DNA of 52,460 nt from Chitinophagales bacterium. GTDB taxonomy: Bacteria; Bacteroidota; Bacteroidia; Chitinophagales; JABDMM01. The notes under the pieces are model-generated. The model had not been told where the DNA came from. It searched no databases and saw only the letters and a program-made list of their open reading frames with translations. The DNA lies in assembly GCA_013001465.1 (NCBI GenBank), contig JABDMM010000022.1, positions 1-52,460 of the forward strand, given 5' to 3'. This document shows positions 17,243-26,879 of this stretch, in pieces (within the stretch, counting starts at the first letter, position 1; each line of letters begins with the position of its first letter). The translations under genes were made by a program, and so were the position numbers.

Positions 17243-18127
17243 GATCTAATTGCCGCTAAAAATACATTTTTTAGGAAAAACCTCCTTATCAATTGCCGTG
17301 GGAAACTCGTCGATCTCTCAACACCGAAAGTTATGGGGATCTTAAACTTAACCCCTGATTCATTCCACGACGGTGGAAGGTATACCGGAGAAGGGCAAAT
17401 TTTAAGCCATATTGAGAAAATGTTGAATGAAAAAGCAGACATGATCGATATAGGTGCTGTTTCATCCAGACCGGGAGCAAAAGATGTTTCTGAGGACGAA
17501 GAGAAAAGCCGCCTTCTTCCCATACTCGAATCTATAGTGAAAAAGTTTCCAGAGTTGGTGATCTCGATCGATACTTTTCGTCCCGGAATTGCTGACAGCT
17601 GCCTTGGCATTGGTGCTTCTATTATAAATGACATCTATGCGGGAACTTTTGATGAAAAGATTTTCGGTGTTGCGGCAAAACACAATGCTCCTCTGATTAT
17701 CATGCATATGCAGAATACTCCTGCTGATATGCAAGAATCTCCTCAATATGAGGACGTCGTTTTAGATGTTTGTGATTTCTTATCTTCAAGATATCACAAG
17801 GCGATTGAAATGGGAGTAAAAGATGTGATCATAGATCCGGGGTTTGGTTTTGGAAAAACTGTTGAACATAACTATAACTTGCTTCATAGCCTGGACTATA
17901 TTTCAAATCTTTTTGGAATTCCAATTCTTGCCGGTATTTCCAGAAAGTCCATGATCAGCAAACTACTGGAGATTCGCACGGATGATACGCTGAACGGTAC
18001 TTCGGCGCTGAATATGCTTGCGCTGATAAAAGGAGCATGCATTCTAAGAGTGCATGATGTTAAAGAAGCAGTGGAAGTAAGGAATTTATTCATTGTTAGC
18101 GAACACAAGCCTTATGATCGCATTTAA
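17234..18127 (+). CDS. folP: Dihydropteroate synthase
   Basis: 297 residues. It condenses para-aminobenzoate with dihydropterin pyrophosphate in folate synthesis. Conserved TIM-barrel motifs are present: MGILNLTPDSFHDGG (about 34-48), DMIDIGAVSSRPGA (about 74-87), SIDTFRP, INDIYAG, IIMHMQNTPADMQ, IIDPGFGFGKT and AGISRKSMI. The N-terminal KNTFFRKNLLINCRGKL is the form common in Bacteroidota and supports the ATG at 17234. It is divergent from the DUF1599 gene with almost no gap, and its 3' end overlaps the diadenylate cyclase gene by 14 bp. Confidence 0.96.
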   Translation: MSQDLIAAKNTFFRKNLLINCRGKLVDLSTPKVMGILNLTPDSFHDGGRYTGEGQILSHIEKMLNEKADMIDIGAVSSRPGAKDVSEDEEKSRLLPILESIVKKFPELVISIDTFRPGIADSCLGIGASIINDIYAGTFDEKIFGVAAKHNAPLIIMHMQNTPADMQESPQYEDVVLDVCDFLSSRYHKAIEMGVKDVIIDPGFGFGKTVEHNYNLLHSLDYISNLFGIPILAGISRKSMISKLLEIRTDDTLNGTSALNMLALIKGACILRVHDVKEAVEVRNLFIVSEHKPYDRI

Positions 18128-18908
18128 AATTGCATTTCTTGAATTTGGGATCTTTGATCTTCTGGATATCACTTTGGTAGCACTTTTACTATATCAGATA
18201 TATCGGCTCCTTAGCGGCAGTCTTGCAGTAAACATATTTATCGGCGTCTTATCAATTCTGATCTTTTGGTTTATCGTTAGAGCTTTAGAAATGAAACTGA
18301 TGGAGGCAATCCTTGGTCAGTTTATTGGGCTTGGTATCATAGGTTTATTGATCGTTTTTCAGCCTGAGATCCGAAAATTTCTCCTTTACATTGGAAGGAG
18401 CAGCCAATTCAAGAGACATAATTTTTTCGCAAACTTATTAACCCGTGAAACTACTATTCATAACAAAGAGATCGCCGAAATAAGGACAGCTTTAAAGAGT
18501 ATGTCTTTGCAAAGATTGGGTGCTATCATTGTGTTTGCTCGTACATCTGAGTTACAGTTTTTTGCAAACACAGGTACAAGGATAGAAGGAATTATTTCAG
18601 CAAAATTGATAGAAAGTATTTTTGATAAAAACAGTCCGCTTCACGATGGCGCGATGATCATTGTAGATGAAAAGATCAAAGCTGCGGGTTGCACTTTGCC
18701 GGTAACAGAAAATCCAGATCTTCCCAGGAGAGTTGGACTTAGACATAAAGCATCGGTTGGGATCACAGACAATAGTGATGCATGTGCGATCATAGTTTCT
18801 GAAGAAACAGGGGAGATCTCCTTTGCTGATGAAGGGCAACTACAGTTAAATGTGAGCGATGAAGACCTAGATCAAAAACTTCACGAATTGTTTCTTTATG
18901 ACGATTAA
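18114..18908 (+). CDS. cdaA: Diadenylate cyclase (CdaA type)
   Basis: 264 residues from the ATG at 18114; a TTG seven codons earlier is possible but adds residues not typical of the family. Three membrane helices (LLDITLVALLLYQIY, LAVNIFIGVLSILIFWFIV, FIGLGIIGLLIVFQPEIR) precede a cytosolic DAC domain with the catalytic SPLHDGAMII and GLRHKASVGITDNSDA motifs. The product, c-di-AMP, commonly controls potassium and osmolyte transport and cell-wall balance. The folP-cdaA pairing with a 14-bp overlap suggests translational coupling. The 3' end overlaps the convergent TPR lipoprotein gene by 4 bp. Confidence 0.95.
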   Translation: MIAFKIAFLEFGIFDLLDITLVALLLYQIYRLLSGSLAVNIFIGVLSILIFWFIVRALEMKLMEAILGQFIGLGIIGLLIVFQPEIRKFLLYIGRSSQFKRHNFFANLLTRETTIHNKEIAEIRTALKSMSLQRLGAIIVFARTSELQFFANTGTRIEGIISAKLIESIFDKNSPLHDGAMIIVDEKIKAAGCTLPVTENPDLPRRVGLRHKASVGITDNSDACAIIVSEETGEISFADEGQLQLNVSDEDLDQKLHELFLYDD

Positions 18909-19447
18909 ATAGCTTCCTCTTCCTGGCTATCTTCAAACTCCTTAATGATCTCATCCAGTGGTTTACCTAAATTGTCGAGACAGTGTTTTGCATCTTTGGC
19001 AAACGGATCATCCGGATACTTTTCCAGAAATGATTCATATAGAATTCGGGCATTTTCAAGATCACCAAGCTCGTTTTCAAAAATAAAAGCCTGAAGGAAC
19101 AAGCATTGAGGCGTTTTATCGAATTCAGGATAGTTTTCCTGTATATTGGTATACACTTGCAATGCTTCGAAGAATTTTCGCTTATATCGGTAAAGATTTG
19201 CAGCCTTGAATAAATATTCCGGAGACAATTCTTCTTCAGGATATTTTTCGGCATAACTGACATAATGCTCAATAGCCCTTTCTACCATAACATCATTGAG
19301 GTAGGCAAAATTATCCTGGTTGTATAAACTGTCCTCATAAGCAGCGATCTTGTTGGCAAGATCCTGTTTGGAATTGTCTTTGTTGTTACTATTTTGTGAA
19401 CAGGCAAAAAACAGCAAAATACATAATGACCATAAAAAGAATCTCAT
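18905..19447 (-). CDS. TPR lipoprotein
   Basis: 180 residues from the ATG at 19445-19447 (MRFFLWSLCILLFFAC). The lipobox LFFAC with Cys16 marks a lipoprotein. The rest is a TPR-like helical array (AIEHYVSYAEKYPEEELSPE, AANLYRYKRKFFEALQVY, QENYPEFDKTPQ and ILYESFLEKYPDDPFAKDA) resembling the BamD/YbgF-type outer-membrane lipoproteins. It may tether envelope complexes, but no specific partner is indicated. A GTG start 39 bp upstream exists but would place extra residues ahead of the signal peptide. Its ATG overlaps the ATG of the divergent metalloprotease gene within the hexamer TCATGA. Confidence 0.75.
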   Translation of the reverse strand: MRFFLWSLCILLFFACSQNSNNKDNSKQDLANKIAAYEDSLYNQDNFAYLNDVMVERAIEHYVSYAEKYPEEELSPEYLFKAANLYRYKRKFFEALQVYTNIQENYPEFDKTPQCLFLQAFIFENELGDLENARILYESFLEKYPDDPFAKDAKHCLDNLGKPLDEIIKEFEDSQEEEAI

Positions 19448-20768
19448 GAAATTTAATTTGATAGATACTAAGTTAAAAATTTTCACATGTTTAATGGGTT
19501 TATTCTTTTTTGTTTCTTCTTGTGGGGAAGTACAAAAGGTATTTATTACCGATAAAGATATTGTATTTGAGCAGGGAAGTCCGATTCCAGGAAATGGGAA
19601 AATGGATGATTGTGAAGTGAAGCAATATTATATTCCGGATACCAATAACATGGATCATACCCCCATGAGATATGTCAGAGTCAATTTTCACTACTTCATT
19701 CACCCTAAAGATCTGCATCCAATGAATGAAGACCTCGCAATTCAATTTACTAACGAGATCTTAAAAACATCTAATTATAAACTATCTCTGAATGCGAAAA
19801 TGAATCTCCCGGTTGGAAACAAAACCCCTGTGATACCTATCAGATATCGTTATGTTTTAGCGGGTGAAAATGAAAACGATAATGGCATCTATGTTCATTT
19901 AACGGAAGAAGATGAGATGGCATATTATAACAATACAGGAAAGAAAAAAAATATGTTTAGTCAGGATGTTTTCAAGAGATATGGTGTGAGAAAAAATGAA
20001 GTGCTCAATATCTTTTTCTTTTCACATCCACCCGATAGTATAAATGCTAAGAAAAAGTATAACATGAAGAGCCAGGGAGTAGGTTTTAATTATTTTGTAA
20101 AAATGGGGTTACCCATTAAAGAGTTTATTCAAAAGGGATCTGATGGTTTGATCAAAATGCACGCTGCTTCGCAGGCGGGTTTATTGAATCATGAGATCGG
20201 CCATTCATTGGGATTGGCTCATACCTGGAATTCCGAAGATGGCTGTGAAGACACACCGAAACATCCGAATTGCTGGAACCGCACAAAGTCACCACCTTGC
20301 AATATTGCAGCTTCCAACAATATGATGGATTATAATGCGACGAAAGCTGCGCTAACTCCATGTCAGATCTCGAAAGTAATGTATAATATGGCCACAGATC
20401 GCCGAAGCCAAAGAAACTTATTGGATCCCCGCTGGTGCAATTTTGATCCTTCGAAATTTATCAGGATAGCTCCATATGAAGTTGTGGAATGGAAGAGCTC
20501 CAGAGACCTGGAAGGTGATATCATTATCGAAGAAGGGGCGGAATTGCATATAAGTTGCACTGTATCGATGCCAAAAGGTGCTAAGATCGTTGTGAAACCC
20601 GGTGGAATATTGAACATTAAAGGAGGGATGATCACCAATCTATGTGGAGACCGATGGGAAGGTGTTTTGCTCTATAAAAATAAAAAACAAAAGGGAACAG
20701 TCATTGTTTCCAACGACGGTTCCCTTCAGAATATGGTACATAAGGTCGATTATTTACCGACCGAATAA
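19446..20768 (+). CDS. Lipoprotein zinc metalloprotease, pappalysin-like (M43-type)
   Basis: 440 residues from the ATG at 19446. The signal peptide ends in a lipobox (FFFVSSC, Cys26). The zinc-binding signature HEIGHSLGLAH (His249, Glu250, His253, His259) is followed by GCEDTPKHPNC, the cysteine/DTP pattern seen in M43 pappalysin-like enzymes, and by the Met-turn NNMMDYN at about 294. The last 90 residues (EGAELHISCTVSMPKGAKIVV, GGILNIKGGMI) look like a short beta-helix or sorting-like beta domain. It is probably a surface or periplasmic protease; the substrate is unknown. The start codon overlaps that of the divergent TPR lipoprotein gene. It converges on the PPIase gene with a 7-bp gap. Confidence 0.82.
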   Translation: MKFNLIDTKLKIFTCLMGLFFFVSSCGEVQKVFITDKDIVFEQGSPIPGNGKMDDCEVKQYYIPDTNNMDHTPMRYVRVNFHYFIHPKDLHPMNEDLAIQFTNEILKTSNYKLSLNAKMNLPVGNKTPVIPIRYRYVLAGENENDNGIYVHLTEEDEMAYYNNTGKKKNMFSQDVFKRYGVRKNEVLNIFFFSHPPDSINAKKKYNMKSQGVGFNYFVKMGLPIKEFIQKGSDGLIKMHAASQAGLLNHEIGHSLGLAHTWNSEDGCEDTPKHPNCWNRTKSPPCNIAASNNMMDYNATKAALTPCQISKVMYNMATDRRSQRNLLDPRWCNFDPSKFIRIAPYEVVEWKSSRDLEGDIIIEEGAELHISCTVSMPKGAKIVVKPGGILNIKGGMITNLCGDRWEGVLLYKNKKQKGTVIVSNDGSLQNMVHKVDYLPTE

Positions 20769-20775
20769 CTTCAAT

Positions 20776-21906
20776 TTACTCAGCTACAGAAACCAGTTCT
20801 GTATCAAATACCAATGGAGCTTTAGGAGGAATGATATCTCCAAATCCTCTTTCTCCGTATGCTAAAGTGTAAGGAATGATCAGCTTCATTTTACCACCTT
20901 CTTTCATCATAGCGATACCTTCATCCCATCCCGGAATAACACGACCCTGACCTAAAGGAAATCCAATAGGTTGGTTTCTGTCATAAGAAGAATCGAATTT
21001 TTTTCCGGTAATCAGCTTACCTGTATAATGAACTTGCACAGTTTTGCCTGCTTCAGCAGGTTTACCGGTTCCTTCTTTCTCAACTATGTAAAATAGGCCG
21101 CTCTCGGTTTTCTTTGCCTTAGGATAATTCTTTTTTACCCATGCATCCATTTCGGTTAGTTCTAACTGAGCAGCTTTCATAGCTTCTTGTTCAGCTGCTT
21201 TAACTTCGGCCATCTTTTCTGCAGCTCCTGCTTGTAAAGATTTGAAAGCATCATCATCGGCTTTGAATTTTTTTGCATCACTTCCTTTTCTCATGATCTT
21301 TAAACTAACAATATCGTCACCTTGTTCGATCGCGTTAACAACATCCATTCCTTCAACAACTTTTCCAAATACAGAATGCTTGTTGTCTAGGTGAGGAGTA
21401 GCTGTGTGCGTAATGAAAAACTGACTTCCATTTGTAGACGGACCTGAATTCGCCATTGAAAGGATACCCGGTCCGGCATGTTTCAGATCAGGATGGAATT
21501 CATCTCCAAATTTGTAACCTGGGCCTCCTGTTCCGTTACCAAGAGGATCACCACCTTGAATAACAAAATTTGGAACTACCCTATGAAATTTTAATCCATC
21601 ATAGTAGGGGACACCGGCTTCTTTAGCATTGTTACTGATCGTACCTTCTGCAAGACCAACAAAGTTGGCGACTGTCATTGGAGCTCTTTTGTAGAATAAC
21701 TCGATGAAAATTGACCCTTTTGAAGTTGTCATTTCAGCAAAAAGGCCATCTTTCTTTTTCCAATCAGTTTCTTGACTTTCACTGATTAATGTTGCCTGGT
21801 TTTCGTTCTTGTCTGTTTCGCTCACTTGCTCATTATTTTGGTTAGAAGAATTACATGCGGTTATCGCGAGAAAAAGCAATAGCGCAAGATTTTTTAGTAA
21901 TAACAT
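20776..21906 (-). CDS. Lipoprotein cyclophilin-FKBP fusion (dual peptidyl-prolyl isomerase)
   Basis: 376 residues from the ATG at 21904-21906. Signal peptide with lipobox (LFLAITAC, Cys18), then a low-complexity linker. A cyclophilin domain (about 50-225) shows [39 protein letters not shown] and [12 protein letters not shown]. After a charged helical linker rich in Ala and Glu comes an FKBP domain (about 270-376) with [35 protein letters not shown] and [12 protein letters not shown]. Both classes assist prolyl isomerisation; the lipobox places it on the periplasmic side of a membrane. Cyclophilin-FKBP chimeras are known from Flavobacterium. It starts 10 bp after the nrnA stop. Confidence 0.93.
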   Translation of the reverse strand: MLLLKNLALLLFLAITACNSSNQNNEQVSETDKNENQATLISESQETDWKKKDGLFAEMTTSKGSIFIELFYKRAPMTVANFVGLAEGTISNNAKEAGVPYYDGLKFHRVVPNFVIQGGDPLGNGTGGPGYKFGDEFHPDLKHAGPGILSMANSGPSTNGSQFFITHTATPHLDNKHSVFGKVVEGMDVVNAIEQGDDIVSLKIMRKGSDAKKFKADDDAFKSLQAGAAEKMAEVKAAEQEAMKAAQLELTEMDAWVKKNYPKAKKTESGLFYIVEKEGTGKPAEAGKTVQVHYTGKLITGKKFDSSYDRNQPIGFPLGQGRVIPGWDEGIAMMKEGGKMKLIIPYTLAYGERGFGDIIPPKAPLVFDTELVSVAE

Positions 21907-21916
21907 TGTTCGAATT

Positions 21917-22939
21917 TTATTTAAAAGAAAAATTATTAATGATGTTTTCAAATTTCACAGTGGTGTTTTCAAGTGATTCATCGGAATGTCCACCCGAAGC
22001 ATTTTTGTGTCCACCACCATCGAAATATGTTCTGGCGAGCAAATTTACATTATTCTCACCTTTCGACCGAAATGATATTTTAATTTTCTCATTTTGTTCT
22101 TTGAATAAAGCTACGACATCGATATTCTTCATTTTCAAAGGATAGTTTACGAGACCTTCTGTATCACCAACTCCGATGGCGAACCTTTTCATTTCGTCTG
22201 CACTAACAGCGATATAAGCAGTTCTTTTATTGCGGATCACCACCATTTTTTTTGTGAGACAGTACCCAAAGAACCTGAGTCTGTTCAACGAAAATGAATT
22301 ATAAATTTCATTGTGTACAAATGACGGATCAATTCCGTGCCCTACCAATTTTGCAACAATCTCGTGTACTTTACTGCTCGTGTTGGAAAATTGGAATGAA
22401 CCAGTGTCTGTAAGAATTCCGGCATAAAGGTTTACAGCGATATCATAATCGATCAGATGTTCGCCATCCATCGCAAGAATAAATTCATATACCAACTCTG
22501 CCGTCGAACTTGCCGAAGTATTTATAAATGCTGCTGATGCAAATTCTTGTGGATTCAGATGATGATCTATATTGATAAATTTACTTTTGCTTTTTACTGC
22601 ACTGTCGCGCATATCGCCTAAGCGGGCAAGGTCGTTGAAATCCAAACAGAAGATCAGATCGGCTTCTGATATGAGCTTATCGGCTTCATCCTTATGTTTA
22701 TCATATGCAATGACATCTTGTTCCCCGGGCATCCACTTAAGGAAGTTCGGATACACTGAAGGAACGACGACAGTAGTTTTGATTCCAAGTTTAGAGAAAT
22801 AGTTATTCAGTGCAAGGGAAGACCCCAAAGCATCGCCATCCGGTCTTTCATGGCAGGTAATAACTAATTTTTTAGCCTCCTTGAGCAAACTTTTGCTCAC
22901 TTCGATTTCTTCAGTAAAAAAATTTTCGGTTTGGATCAT
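21917..22939 (-). CDS. nrnA: DHH-family phosphoesterase, NrnA-like
   Basis: 340 residues from the ATG at 22937-22939 ([11 protein letters not shown]); the frame extends 48 bp further but without family-like sequence. The DHH domain shows [24 protein letters not shown] and INIDHHLNP, and the DHHA1 domain ends in [11 protein letters not shown]. Such enzymes degrade very short RNA (nanoRNA), and many also remove the 3' phosphate from pAp; some hydrolyse linear products of cyclic dinucleotides, which would be relevant because a diadenylate cyclase gene lies 3 kb away (inference only). The PPIase gene follows on the same strand. Confidence 0.9.
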   Translation of the reverse strand: MIQTENFFTEEIEVSKSLLKEAKKLVITCHERPDGDALGSSLALNNYFSKLGIKTTVVVPSVYPNFLKWMPGEQDVIAYDKHKDEADKLISEADLIFCLDFNDLARLGDMRDSAVKSKSKFINIDHHLNPQEFASAAFINTSASSTAELVYEFILAMDGEHLIDYDIAVNLYAGILTDTGSFQFSNTSSKVHEIVAKLVGHGIDPSFVHNEIYNSFSLNRLRFFGYCLTKKMVVIRNKRTAYIAVSADEMKRFAIGVGDTEGLVNYPLKMKNIDVVALFKEQNEKIKISFRSKGENNVNLLARTYFDGGGHKNASGGHSDESLENTTVKFENIINNFSFK

Positions 22940-23054
22940 TAAATAGGGCTGTTTGAGGTTGTGTTTGTGATTGTTATGTAACGCCAACCTTCAAGAAAAG
23001 ATTCTGCGATCAAAAAATAAATTGAGTCGAAATATATAGTCCTTGATAAAATTA

Positions 23055-23062
23055 TATTTTTG
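23055..23062 (+). promoter_or_regulatory. Candidate -7 box for ndk
   Basis: TATTTTTG matches TAnnTTTG, 18 bp before the ndk ATG, in the 141-bp divergent gap between nrnA and ndk. No -33 TTTG at the expected spacing was found. The rest of this gap holds nothing I can identify. Confidence 0.45.
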
Positions 23063-23080
23063 CGGCTAAATTAAACGAAA

Positions 23081-23500
23081 ATGTCAAGGAATATAACTCT
23101 CACAATGATAAAACCGGATGCCGTCTCAAAAGGGTATACCGGTAAAATTATCGATCACTTCATTACTAATGGCTTTAAGATCATAGCGATGAAGAAGCTA
23201 AAACTATCAGATACTAAAGCAAGATCATTCTACGCTGTACATAAGGAACGTCCGTTTTTTGAAGATCTTATCAAGTTTATGACGGAAGGCCCTGTTGTTG
23301 CTGCTGTTCTTGAGAAAGAAAACGCTGTCGAAAGTTTCAGGGAAACGATTGGAGCTACAAATCCTGCGGATGCTGCGGAAGGGACTGTTAGGAAATTATA
23401 TGCTGAGAACATCGAGAGAAATGCAGTGCACGGATCAGATTCTGATGAGAATGCAAATATTGAAGCGCATTTCTTTTTCAGCGATATAGAATTCTGTTAA
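23081..23500 (+). CDS. ndk: Nucleoside diphosphate kinase
   Basis: 139 residues, full length. It transfers the gamma-phosphate between nucleoside triphosphates and diphosphates through a phosphohistidine. Motifs visible are [11 protein letters not shown] (about 8-18), the [10 protein letters not shown] segment, GPVVAAVLE, the [18 protein letters not shown] nucleotide-binding stretch and the active-site His in NAVHGSDS, followed by EAHFFFSD. The ATG at 23081 fits. It converges on the LysM gene with a 4-bp overlap. Confidence 0.97.
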   Translation: MSRNITLTMIKPDAVSKGYTGKIIDHFITNGFKIIAMKKLKLSDTKARSFYAVHKERPFFEDLIKFMTEGPVVAAVLEKENAVESFRETIGATNPADAAEGTVRKLYAENIERNAVHGSDSDENANIEAHFFFSDIEFC

Positions 23501-25461
23501 TCGCAGTACTGCTTAATAGACTTCTTTGCATCCTTATATCCAAGCTCTGATGCTGTCCACAAGTCGAAGCAAGCATCGAAGAGATTATTTGTAAGCACTT
23601 TTGCAAGGCCTCTCTTATAATAGATCGCAGGTTCTCTTGGTGAAAGATCGAGGACGATGTTGAAGTCGTTTATCGCCATCTCGTATTCACCCATTTCCAT
23701 ATAGGCAACACCACGTCCTTTATATGCAGGCAGGAAGTAATTGTTTACTTCAAGGATCTTGCTGTAGTCACTTATGGCAGTTTCGAAGTCATTGACATCG
23801 ATGGCTATGGATGCACGACCGGCGTATGCCAGGATATAGTTTTCTTTTTGCTTTATAGCTTGTGTGAAGTCCATATAAGCGAGTTCATTCTCTTCCATTT
23901 TCAAATAGCAATGCGCCCTGTTATAATAGAGTTTTGCTATCGATGTGTCTAATTGAATGGCATCATCGTATAGTTTAACTGCCTTTTCATGATACCCAAA
24001 AGCTGCGTTTAGATCAGCAAGCATCACTTTGGCATCTAAAAAGTTATCGCTCATCTTGAGACTCTTAGAAATGTACTTACTCGCTTTTTTATACTGTCCC
24101 TTATCGATCTCATTTAATCCTCTTGCCAGATAAAACTTTGCTTTAATCAGGTTCACAGAATCCATTTCTGTCGTTATATCGATGTCCTTTAAGCCTTCAA
24201 AATGTCTGTAACGCTCGTATTCTTTTGATCCTACAACATATTCGTCTTTAACATGAGCGTTTGTCTCTTGCAGAGCGACATCTGATGGTTTTTTCTTTGG
24301 GGTGAAATCAGTAATTTTTTCTCGTTGCACCTCAATTTCATATTTGCGAAGCTTCTGTGCATCTCGGATCATAGAGTTTGTGGAGCTCTCGAGTTTCAGA
24401 TCTTTTTCAAACTTTTGTTTTGCTGGCGGCGGAAGCTGAGCTTGCTCATATTTTACTTCAAGTGATGAAACAGCAACAGGGTTTTTGCTTTCATCAAATT
24501 TTCTGATCTTTTCTTTGGTTGGGATCTCTGCTGGTTCAGTTTTTACATTTGAGGAAGATGCTTCTTCTTCAGGATCTTTGAAATCGAGCTGTTCAGTATC
24601 CTTGATTTCAAAGTTTGAGATCATATCCAAATCGGGATTATTAACAGCCGGAATTTCTTTTTCAGCAAACGATTCCGTAGGCTCTTCATGAGTTTCTTTT
24701 ACAGCAAAGTTAGATGGACCCATATCGCGGATCACTGTTCGTACTTCTTTTTCTTGATCTGAATTTTCTGTATTGGTACCAGACATCATTTGGTTATGAA
24801 GTTCGAAAGCTTTCCTTTCAAGCTTATGTTGCAGATTGGCTATTTTACTTTCAATATCCGTAGATTCTTTTTTGATCGTTAAATATTCTATTTCCGTTTT
24901 CTTTAGCGTCCCGATCAGTGCTTTCTTTTTTCGACCAATTTTTTTAGCGACAGCCATTTGCTGGAGAACCTCTTTCATATTCTCTTCATCGATAGTTTGA
25001 TCTAGCACTTCCTGTTTTTCAAGATTGTTGATCTTCATTTTCAAACTATCCATATAATATTCCAACTTGTCGCTTCTCTTATTGAGATTACTGAAATAGT
25101 TTTCCTGTTTTTGCAATTCATTGTCCTCTTCGTAGAAAACACGGCGTTTTCTGTCTTTAAGGATTGAATTTGTCCTGCCTCTGGTTGGGATCTTGATGAT
25201 CTGACCAATATAGATCGTTGCATTGTTTGCATCGATGCCGTTTGCTCTTATGATGTCTGCCATTGGTACACCAAACTCATCGGCGATCTTACTCAAGTAA
25301 TCTCCGGAGTGAACTTTATATACGATAAAAGCGGAATCAAATGAAACGATGTTGTCATCGGGACCGGTAACATTCTGTGCATTATTGGATGCCGTGATTT
25401 GGAGGCTCGTCAATAGAATGCAAACTAAAGCCAAAGATAGCTTAAGTAGCTTGTTGAACAT
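23497..25461 (-). CDS. LysM-TPR cell-envelope protein
   Basis: 654 residues from the ATG at 25459-25461 ([17 protein letters not shown]); the signal peptide ends near ITA. A LysM domain follows (about 45-92: [19 protein letters not shown] and [10 protein letters not shown]), giving likely peptidoglycan binding. A long, charged, partly coiled-coil and probably disordered middle (about 95-420, rich in Lys and Glu) leads to TPR repeats (about 440-650) with classical [20 protein letters not shown] and YKRGLAKV helices. It is the last gene of the recF-DUF721 operon, which is 38 bp away. Such proteins may link peptidoglycan to outer-membrane complexes; the exact role is unknown. Confidence 0.82.
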   Translation of the reverse strand: MFNKLLKLSLALVCILLTSLQITASNNAQNVTGPDDNIVSFDSAFIVYKVHSGDYLSKIADEFGVPMADIIRANGIDANNATIYIGQIIKIPTRGRTNSILKDRKRRVFYEEDNELQKQENYFSNLNKRSDKLEYYMDSLKMKINNLEKQEVLDQTIDEENMKEVLQQMAVAKKIGRKKKALIGTLKKTEIEYLTIKKESTDIESKIANLQHKLERKAFELHNQMMSGTNTENSDQEKEVRTVIRDMGPSNFAVKETHEEPTESFAEKEIPAVNNPDLDMISNFEIKDTEQLDFKDPEEEASSSNVKTEPAEIPTKEKIRKFDESKNPVAVSSLEVKYEQAQLPPPAKQKFEKDLKLESSTNSMIRDAQKLRKYEIEVQREKITDFTPKKKPSDVALQETNAHVKDEYVVGSKEYERYRHFEGLKDIDITTEMDSVNLIKAKFYLARGLNEIDKGQYKKASKYISKSLKMSDNFLDAKVMLADLNAAFGYHEKAVKLYDDAIQLDTSIAKLYYNRAHCYLKMEENELAYMDFTQAIKQKENYILAYAGRASIAIDVNDFETAISDYSKILEVNNYFLPAYKGRGVAYMEMGEYEMAINDFNIVLDLSPREPAIYYKRGLAKVLTNNLFDACFDLWTASELGYKDAKKSIKQYCD

Positions 25462-25499
25462 GAGTTGTGTTGTTAAGTTGATAATCTGAGTCGTGAAAC

Positions 25500-25790
25500 T
25501 CAACAAATGATTACCTCTTTTATTACGGGTTCCTTGAAATTTTGGTTGAGAATGCTGAGGATTTTTTCCTTTGAAAAGGATAATTCCTGTCTTAAAGCTG
25601 CATACTCAATAGAAATGTAGATCTTTTTATCTTTGATCCTGAGGCTCTTAGTATGTCTTGCAATAGTTTTACCCATTAAAGTTTCCCAATTGCTAAGAAT
25701 ATAGTTTTCATCGTATTTATTTCTCAATCTATAATCGTCAAGAAATTTATCAATGGCATCACCAAGATTCAGCTCGTTTTTCCTATTCAT
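25500..25790 (-). CDS. DUF721 protein (DciA-like)
   Basis: 96 residues, short and single-domain. It contains the DUF721 pattern: LGDAIDKFLDDYRLRNKY, a conserved tryptophan in SNWETLMGKTIARHTKSL and a DKKIYISIEYAALRQELSF beta-alpha core. DUF721 includes DciA, a replicative helicase loader in bacteria lacking DnaC. Its position immediately after recF is the classical context of this family. The start overlaps the recF stop by ATGA, giving likely translational coupling. DciA function is plausible but not proven for this short form. Confidence 0.85.
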   Translation of the reverse strand: MNRKNELNLGDAIDKFLDDYRLRNKYDENYILSNWETLMGKTIARHTKSLRIKDKKIYISIEYAALRQELSFSKEKILSILNQNFKEPVIKEVIIC

Positions 25791-26875
25791 TGGGCGGTTA
25801 GTTCAAAGATTTCGATTTCGTCGCTATGTTGAAAAACATTTTCTATCCTGCTTTGACTTGTATCAGATATAAATATCTGAGAAATTTTATCGCTGCGAAG
25901 AATAGAAAGTAGGTTTCGAACTCTTTCTTCATCTAATTTAGCAAAGATATCATCAATAATTATGATGGGGGCAACTTTATTATTCTCAAAAAGCAATTCT
26001 AATTGTGCAATCTTCAAACTCAGTAAAAATGACTTTTGCTGACCCTGCGATCCGAATTTTCTTAAGGCTGTTCCATTCAATAAAAATTCAAGATCATCTT
26101 TATGGATCCCTTTAGTCGTGCGACCGCTATATTTATCTGCATGAAGACTTTGTTCTAGAATGTCCTTATATGTATTGTCTGAAATTTGAGAAACGTAACT
26201 CAATTCTGCTTTTTCCGCATCTCCGCTTATAGTTTTATATAGACTGCAGAGGTGATTATTAATTTGCGTTGAGACTTCTTTCCTTTTCTCATGAATATAT
26301 GTCCCACTTTCTATGATCTCTGCATCGTAGGAGTTTAAAAGTGATTCATCGATCGTACCTCGTTCAACAAACGATTTTAATAGCGCATTTCGCTGCTTCA
26401 GGATACGGTTATACCTATTTAGATTCTCAAAGTAGAGTCTATCCATTTGAGAGATGGTGATATCGATATACTTTCTGCGTTCTTCACTAAACTGAAGCAT
26501 CATTAACTGATCATCGGGAGCGATCATGACGACTGGGATTTTACCAATATGATCGCTGAATTTTTTATATGGCAGATCATCGAATAGAATTTTCTTCTGT
26601 TTTTTTTCAGCATTGTACTGAGCGACAATTTTAACCTCTTCATTATTCGAAGTCCATATAGATGCTAATCTAAAGTAAGATTTCTCGTGCTTTACGTTAT
26701 AGATCTCAATATTATTGAAATAACTTTTTGTAAAACAGAGATAGAATATTGCATCCAGAATGTTTGTTTTTCCGGAGCCGTTTAGCCCGGTAAAGGCAAC
26801 AAACTTTTTCTCAGTTTGGAATTCTCTGGAGGCGTGATTTTTAAAGTTTGATAATTCGAGGTAACGGAGACGCAC
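25787..26875 (-). CDS. recF: DNA replication and repair protein RecF
   Basis: 362 residues. It binds gapped DNA and helps load RecA. Motifs: start RLRYLELSNFKNH, Walker A GLNGSGKTNILDAIFYLC (about 30-47), the KILKQRNALLK helical region, ABC signature FGSQGQQKSFLLSLKIAQ (about 280-297) and Walker B IIIIDDIFAKLDEERV. The frame opens with GTG at 26873-26875 and no ATG precedes the conserved core, so GTG is the likely start. It heads the recF-DUF721-LysM operon and is divergent from pdhA, whose promoter lies partly in the 55-bp gap between them. Confidence 0.96.
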   Translation of the reverse strand: MRLRYLELSNFKNHASREFQTEKKFVAFTGLNGSGKTNILDAIFYLCFTKSYFNNIEIYNVKHEKSYFRLASIWTSNNEEVKIVAQYNAEKKQKKILFDDLPYKKFSDHIGKIPVVMIAPDDQLMMLQFSEERRKYIDITISQMDRLYFENLNRYNRILKQRNALLKSFVERGTIDESLLNSYDAEIIESGTYIHEKRKEVSTQINNHLCSLYKTISGDAEKAELSYVSQISDNTYKDILEQSLHADKYSGRTTKGIHKDDLEFLLNGTALRKFGSQGQQKSFLLSLKIAQLELLFENNKVAPIIIIDDIFAKLDEERVRNLLSILRSDKISQIFISDTSQSRIENVFQHSDEIEIFELTAQ

Positions 26876-26879
26876 AGGT

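Noticed and set aside
17239-17634. Minus-strand ORF of 131 codons inside folP
   Set aside because: It is a shadow of folP; the plus-strand frame carries all dihydropteroate synthase motifs.
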